Shown here: in pieces, positions 58,838 through 64,000 of the stretch
Layout: each line of letters starts with the position of its first letter
How positions within the stretch are numbered: the first letter of the stretch is position 1
Assembly (NCBI GenBank): GCA_030077755.1
Contig: JAQJZZ010000008.1
Location: 3,100,001 to 3,164,000 of the forward strand
Direction: 5' to 3'
Origin: Filosporella fistucella
Taxonomy: Eukaryota > Ascomycota > Leotiomycetes > Helotiales
DNA length: 64,000 nucleotides
Position numbers and translations under genes: made by a program
Notes under the pieces: generated by a model
Told to the model about the DNA's origin: nothing
The model's database searches: none
The model's input: only the letters and a program-made list of their open reading frames with translations

Positions 58838-58891
58838 CGGGGCGGAAGAATGATGCAGCGGCAGTGGCAGCTCGTAGCAGCGGGGCGGAAG
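58838..58891 (+). repeat. Direct repeat of the 11-mer CGGGGCGGAAG
   Basis: Perfect copies at 58838-58848 and 58881-58891, 43 bp apart, lie in the ost1/hexokinase promoter. GCGGGG in the second copy fits the CreA core SYGGRG. Confidence 0.5.
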
Positions 58892-58935
58892 CTCGGCGGG
58901 ACATGGGCTCAAGCTCAACCTGAACCTGATCTGCC

Positions 58936-58948
58936 CCACGTCACGCTG
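58936..58948 (-). promoter_or_regulatory. UPRE-like composite element upstream of ost1
   Basis: On the minus (ost1) strand the sequence reads CAGCGTGACGTGG. It contains the yeast UPRE core CAGCGTG overlapping the mammalian XBP1-type TGACGTGG. It lies about 275 bp upstream of the ost1 ATG at 58666. Hac1/HacA binding is inferred from the motif. Confidence 0.4.
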
Positions 58949-59140
58949 CCTCCAAAACCCGAGACCACACTTGTGAAGATTCTGAATATAAAATCAAGAA
59001 TATCCCTCAGATACTTCTCTTGCTTTATACTCTCCACTCTCTTCACATACAACTATCAAGTCGTCAATTGGGATTTCAGGATCCTCGAATCTGTCCGGAT
59101 TACCCCGCTATCAAGCTTAATCAGTTGAAAATCAGTCAAG

Positions 59141-61521
59141 ATGGTTGGACTCGGACCGGTACGCATATTCAAGTTTCACAGCCTCATGCTCCCCATTGAG
59201 CTGTTTGTCATGTTTCTCATGATTTATCTCTATATACCCCATGATCCGATGTCAGCCCCAATTCACCATTTATGACGAATGCTAACTCTCCACCAGAGAA
59301 AGCCTCCCTCCCGAAAGGGTACGTTTCTATCAGTTTGCTTTTGACGATCTTCATGATCATATTCATTCGAGCAAAACGTATGATATGGCAATTCCCAAGT
59401 GGTTATAAAGTCATTCACCCAAGCTTGTGTGCCATTGCACAACATAACAACCCATACAGAACGTGTCACGTCGTTGTTGAGTAACCTTCCCAACAACTAC
59501 AAAAGCAACAAAGCACAACACAAATCATCAGCAGTCTGATAGTCGACATGGCAATTTCACAACCAGGAACAACAAGGAAGCAGGCGAAAGGTTGCTCATT
59601 CCCCATTCCCATACTACCCATCCTACTTTTCCATGTTGTTCGACCTCGGCGCACTGTACTCCGGAGTTGTCTCACTCCAGATCTTTAATGTCTCTGTTAT
59701 CAGGACATACTCAAGCTATCGCCCACCCCCAAATCTTGAATGTTCTTTTCCTATGTTTGCCGATCATGAGGCCACGAAAAAGCAAGCTCACTCATCAGCT
59801 CACCGCTGTCACGTGCGAGTGCCCTGTGTGATTTGATTTTGTGGCTTGGCTCTATTTCCTTGGAGTTACTGAGATGGTGGGGGATGTTTTATTTACACTT
59901 ACTAACATGTCATTCAGGATCTATGGCCGATGTGCCAAAAGATCTCATGGCTGAGATCAAGAGATTGGAGGAGATGTTCACAGTTGACAAGGCCAAGCTT
60001 AAGACTATTACTGCTCACTTTGTGAAGGAGCTTGAGAAAGGTTAGTAATATGCTTACTAGGACGAATTATTTCTGATTAGTGTTATTTTAGGTTTGAGTG
60101 TTGAGGGAGGAAGCATTGTATGTCTCCCACTTTTTGCAGCAAGGAGCTTACTAACACCAGCTAGCCCATGAACCCCACATGGTGTATGTCCTTCCCAACC
60201 GGTCATGAAACTGGTACCTACCTTGCTTTGGATATGGGAGGAACCAACCTACGAGTTTGTGAAATCATCTTGACTGATGCCAAGTCCGAATTCGATATTA
60301 TTCAATCCAAATACCGGATGCCCGAGGAACTCAAGTCTGGAACCTCTGAGGAACTCTGGGAATACATTGCAGATTGTCTCCAACAATTCATTGAGTCTCA
60401 CCACGCCGGAGAAAAATTGGAAAGCCTTCCTTTGGGTTTCACATTCTCTTACCCTGCTACACAAGATTACATAGATCATGGTATTCTTCAACGTTGGACC
60501 AAGGGCTTCGATATTGATGGTGTTGAGGGTCAAAATGTGGTTCCTCTGTTCGAGGCTGCCATTGCTAAGAGAGTAAGTCAACCTCTTCACACCCCTATGA
60601 GCAATTATCTCCCCAGTGACTTATGCTCACACGTGACAGGGTGCCCCTATCAAACTCACTGCTCTCATCAATGACACCACTGGTACCCTTATCGCCTCCG
60701 CCTATACCGACACGAAGATGAAGATCGGATGTATTTTTGGTACTGGTTGCAATGCTGCATATATGGAGAACTGCGGCTCTATTCCTAAGCTCGCTCACAT
60801 GAATCTTCCCCCGGACACCCCAATGGCCATCAACTGTGAATGGGGTGCTTTCGATAATGAGCACAAGGTTCTTCCTCGTACTCCCTATGACATTATCATC
60901 GACAAGGACTCTCCACGTCCAGGTCAGCAAGCTTTCGAGAAGATGATTGCAGGTCTCTACCTGGGTGAACTCTTCCGTCTCGTCTTGGTTGACTTGCACG
61001 ATAATAAGGAAGTTCACATCTTCGAGGGTCAAAACATCGACAAACTGCGCAAGGCCTATACCCTTGACTCCTCCTTCCTTTCCCTGGTCGAAGAGGATCC
61101 TTTTGAGAACTTGTCCGAGACTGCAGATTTGTTCCAGAACAAATTGGGTGTCACAGCTACTCGTCCAGAATTGGAGCTCATTCGTCGTCTTGCAGAATTG
61201 ATCGGTACCCGTGCCGCCCGTCTTTCAGCTTGTGGTGTTGCGGCTATTGCCACCAAGAAAGGATATGAGACATGCCATGTTGGAGCCGATGGATCAGTCT
61301 TTAACAAATATCCTCACTTCAAACAACGAGGAGCTGTTGCTCTCCGTGAGATCCTGGACTGGCCTGAGAAGAAGAGTGCTAAAGAAGAGGATCCTATTGA
61401 GATCTTGGCAGCTGAGGATGGAAGTGGTGTTGGCGCTGCGCTCATTGCAGCATTGACATTGCAGAGAGTTAAGGATGGAAATATGGCGGGTATTTTGCAC
61501 CCTGAGAATTATAAGTCTTAG
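59141..61521 (+). CDS. hxk: Hexokinase (Hxk2-type), with a 22-nt microexon
   Basis: Six exons (59141-59158, 59297-59318, 59918-60040, 60092-60117, 60165-60572, 60640-61521) give 492 residues. The N-terminus MVGLGPRKPPSRKGSMADVP parallels yeast Hxk2, where the basic stretch is a nuclear localisation signal and the following Ser is phosphorylated. Both hexokinase halves are complete: YLALDMGGTNLRV (phosphate 1), LGFTFSYPATQ and the catalytic INDTTGTLIASAY, IFGTGCNAAYME, then the adenosine region GVGAALIAAL. It phosphorylates glucose to glucose-6-phosphate and may have a signalling role as in yeast. The R-K-P-P-S-R-K stretch is the whole of the 22-nt exon, between introns of 138 and 599 nt. Branch sites ACTAAC are visible in introns 2 and 4. 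It is divergent from ost1. Confidence 0.95.
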
Positions 61522-62769
61522 GTTGTGGCTCGACACATATGAAAATTTCTTGGCTTGGCTGGCACTGAGAGGGTGATGAGCAATGATTGTATATGGTGGG
61601 AGGGAAGGAAGTGGGATGAGATAGGGAAAGGTGATAGGTCAATTAGCCAATGCAATTCATGACTTATGTCCTCTCATACCACATCAACCAGAACAATTTC
61701 GTCATTTATCATATTCACTGACTACTCGTAGAACCAAGACTCTATCCTTAATTTACTTTAATAAATCCGAAAACAATCCTGATTCTATAACCACCCAATG
61801 ACGATTTTCATCATAGTTGAATATTCCCACATAATAAGTACTTTTAACGACATCATAAGCACCATATCCACACCCCGTTCTCTAATTCACTATCCTCCCC
61901 ATCTATCCTCCCACAAATTCACTTTCTCTCAATCTCACCTTCCCAGCTTATGGCTGACGTACTCCGAAACAACTACTATCAAGCTATAAAACCCCACCAT
62001 CGGCTCCGAACCTTACTTCCGAGACCGTACGAGAGATCCAACCACGTTCAAACAGGCTTGAGGTAGTGGCTAGGATACACATTATACAGGCGCAACCGCC
62101 TAGGTTCAAGGTTTTCTTTCTCTGAAATAATGATTTATGGGGGAATGGTCTATTTGGGTAGGCGGATCTTTGTGTGGTGTTTCTCCTCATTTCCGTAGTC
62201 AAATATTTTTATTGCCATCTGTTTACTGTTGTCAACTAGGGTAATTGTCAAGATCTAATATTCTTGTTCTATATTATCTTTCGTAATATCTCCTTAACTT
62301 TGGAACTAGGAATAAAGTAATACGAATTTAGATCGTTCGGGGCTGTGTATACAGATGAAAGGATATAGAGCAGGAATAGATGATTGAACACAGTCTGGCT
62401 GCAGTTAACGCTCTATTTTGTCTTTGTTGGAAGAGGAAGAATAGGGGGATGAGGGGGGGCTTTTATGTTGAGGATAGCTAGGATAACGGGATACAAGGGA
62501 GTGAAGGAGGGCTTATGAACCCAAGATGAGTGTTGTAATTTGGGTTTGGGTCCGGGTGAGGGTGAATGCCTGCTTCGGGGAAAGAATATGTGGCGTTAAC
62601 AGAATGGAGGAATGATGAAGGAAGGAAGAAACTCAATTCTACGTCGGATTTTGGAGTAGATAGAGGCAAACACCATGCAATGCTGATTCTCATACCTATA
62701 TCATCTTAAGGCCCTGAATCGATTTTGAACACCTGGGTATAATGCACAATCTCCCTCTGCTTCTCCCAC
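61522..62769. other. Convergent intergenic region
   Basis: A 1.25-kb space between the 3' ends of the hexokinase and rmt2 genes. AT-rich blocks and a short GAGG/G-run near 62445-62460 are present. No gene is recognised. Confidence 0.5.
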
Positions 62770-64000
62770 CTACCCCAGGAAGGTACAAGTAGGCAACCTA
62801 TACTTCTCTAGGGTCCAATATCTCCTCCTAACGCCCTTCCATTCTCCCTCTCCCTCCTTCTCCATGCCCTCAACCGGGACCTGAATATCCAACCAGTCAA
62901 CATCCATACCCGCCTCAAGCAGATCTAATTCCACCACTTTGGTATAAACGTCATAACAGACTCTCCTATCTGCTCCCAACCCATTGAAAAACCCAAATCT
63001 GCCTTCTGCGTCTAGGAGACCGGGTATGTATTCTGTGAAGAATAGCTTGAGTTGGGAATAATCCTCGCCGAAGGTGTCGAAGTAGATGGCATCGAAGACT
63101 TCGCCCGCTTCTAGGAGCTTAGGACAAATATCTTGCCATTTCCCGGCATGTATCACGTAGCTTCCGCCTTCTGGCGCGCTCTTACTCCATTGTTCACCAA
63201 AATCAGATGTAGGAGAAGAGAGATGTGCAAGGACCGAGGGATGAGCCTCGATGATGTGGTGGCTGAGAGGTTTCGTAGCATTGAACATTCGATCAATTAT
63301 CCCCATTCCGAATCCGATGTTAAGCACCCGTTTCCCAGCTGACAAAGATGGAAGCAGAGTATCAACAGACTTTCGCATGATGTCCGTTTCCCAAGCCATC
63401 ATTACACCATTTTGATCCTCATCTACCAATTTATCGTCCTCGAATGTCAAGTCGGATTTAAGATAATCCTCCGAATTAACATCTCGTTTGGCCAGCTCTT
63501 CTTCCGCAGGTCCAACTGCAAGATCATGTGTGTGTCCATTCAATTCCCCTTCCACTGCAGTAGTACCATCTCCATTTTCTTCGGCGGGCGTATCCTCTTC
63601 CTCCTCGCTGTCTTCATCGCCCAATGGCTCATATCCCCCCATCAGTCCCATCAAAATCTCCGCTCTCACACCGGCATTGACGCACATCTCGTAGAGTTCT
63701 TTTTGCCCCAATCTCCAAGCTAGACACCCAGGCGTCTCATTATTGGCGTCTAAATCATTCCATATTGCACCACTGAAAAACAGTTCCTCAACTACTTTTT
63801 TCGCGTCTTCCATGTTGCCATATTCATTTTCATTTGTGTTTTCTTGTGCAGACTCGGTGGACTCGTTGGAAGTAGATGCAGGTCCGCAAGCTGCTATAGC
63901 GGCATGGAGAGGTGTGAATCCTGTCTCTGGGTCTTGGACGGATGCATTGCCAGGTGTTCGAAGAAAAGGTTTCAGGGCTGTGAGGTCGTGATTTGAGGAA
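62770..64000 (-). CDS. rmt2: Arginine N-methyltransferase 2 (Rmt2), 5' end cut by the window edge
   Basis: An open frame from the right edge to the stop at 62770-62772 gives at least 410 residues without an intron. Ankyrin-like sequence lies at the N-terminal side (ETGFTPLHAAIAACGP, DANNETPGCLAWRLGQKELY). An acidic linker (EDSEEEEDTPAEENGD) follows, then the methyltransferase core: VLNIGFGMGIIDRMF for AdoMet binding, HHIIEAHPSVLAHL, GKWQDICPKL, FDAIYFDTFGEDY and FGFFNGLGADRRVCYDVY. Rmt2 is a type IV enzyme that methylates the delta-nitrogen of Arg, with ribosomal protein L12 as the yeast substrate. The ankyrin plus SAM-domain order is that of the yeast family. The true start lies beyond base 64000. 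Confidence 0.93.
   Translation of the reverse strand, partial: SSNHDLTALKPFLRTPGNASVQDPETGFTPLHAAIAACGPASTSNESTESAQENTNENEYGNMEDAKKVVEELFFSGAIWNDLDANNETPGCLAWRLGQKELYEMCVNAGVRAEILMGLMGGYEPLGDEDSEEEEDTPAEENGDGTTAVEGELNGHTHDLAVGPAEEELAKRDVNSEDYLKSDLTFEDDKLVDEDQNGVMMAWETDIMRKSVDTLLPSLSAGKRVLNIGFGMGIIDRMFNATKPLSHHIIEAHPSVLAHLSSPTSDFGEQWSKSAPEGGSYVIHAGKWQDICPKLLEAGEVFDAIYFDTFGEDYSQLKLFFTEYIPGLLDAEGRFGFFNGLGADRRVCYDVYTKVVELDLLEAGMDVDWLDIQVPVEGMEKEGEGEWKGVRRRYWTLEKYRLPTCTFLG

Larger units (their letters stand above)
58667..59140. promoter_or_regulatory. Divergent ost1/hexokinase promoter
   Basis: This 474-bp space separates the start of ost1 (-) from that of hexokinase (+). It includes a repeated GC-rich 11-mer (58838-58891), an unfolded-protein-response-like composite (58936-58948) and a CT-rich leader before the hexokinase ATG. 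Confidence 0.5.

Noticed and set aside
59319..59917. snoRNA inside the 599-nt hexokinase intron
   Set aside because: No convincing C box (RTGATGA) paired with a D box was found.

Overview
The window is nuclear DNA of a filamentous ascomycete (Pezizomycotina). Most genes are split by introns of about 44-125 nt with GT..AG ends and CTAAC/CTGAC-type branch sites. Short intergenic spaces alternate with gene-poor stretches of 1-2 kb. The protein set (COG4, Rad21, Pmr1, Ost1, hexokinase, Rmt2, DUF1996, DUF3431, a CmcJ/NvfI-type enzyme) is typically fungal. A leotiomycete (Helotiales-like) is a guess from general feel and was not tested. Exon joins were derived by hand and checked for phase. No rRNA, tRNA, CRISPR array or intact transposon was seen.

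Layout, left to right. 0-10.5 kb: an F-box-like gene (-), a pseudouridine glycosidase/kinase fusion (-), a secreted GPI-type protein (+), a membrane-anchored short-chain dehydrogenase (+) and a second F-box gene (+). 10.5-20 kb: a gene-poor stretch, then two tandem paralogs sharing an IPISFWMP motif (the first has a frame break at a C9 run), a DUF1996 secreted protein (+), a pepsin-fold protein lacking the catalytic motifs (-) and gluconokinase (-). 20.9-28.6 kb: a 1181-residue four-domain RNA-end-processing protein (-) and a Pmr1-type Ca2+/Mn2+ ATPase (-). 29.6-38 kb: cohesin Rad21 (+), a CmcJ/NvfI-family oxidoreductase whose third intron holds a 15-bp polypyrimidine minisatellite (+), and a cysteine-rich secreted protein followed by a decayed tandem copy (+). 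38.6-48.3 kb: COG4 (+), an isochorismatase-fold hydrolase (-), DUF3431 (+), a GlcG/HbpS-like secreted protein (+), a frame-disrupted gene (-) and a polytopic membrane protein (+). 49.4-64 kb: a Reg1-like PP1 regulator (-), a subtilase (+), a GDSL esterase with an internal stop (+), Ost1 (-), hexokinase (+) with a 22-nt microexon, and the 3' part of Rmt2 (-), cut by the right edge.

Functional threads. Sugar metabolism and glucose signalling are represented by gluconokinase, an Hxk2-type hexokinase and a Reg1-like subunit. The secretory pathway is represented by Ost1, COG4 and Pmr1. RNA and nucleoside handling is represented by the four-domain RNA protein and the pseudouridine catabolic fusion. 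Secreted proteins include the protease, the pepsin-like protein, DUF1996 and the cysteine-rich pair. There is no operon-like or classical biosynthetic cluster. The strongest candidate for an under-described system is the single polypeptide joining a 2H phosphoesterase, an EEP phosphatase/nuclease, a poly(A)-polymerase-like nucleotidyltransferase and an MJ1316 domain (20931-24585).
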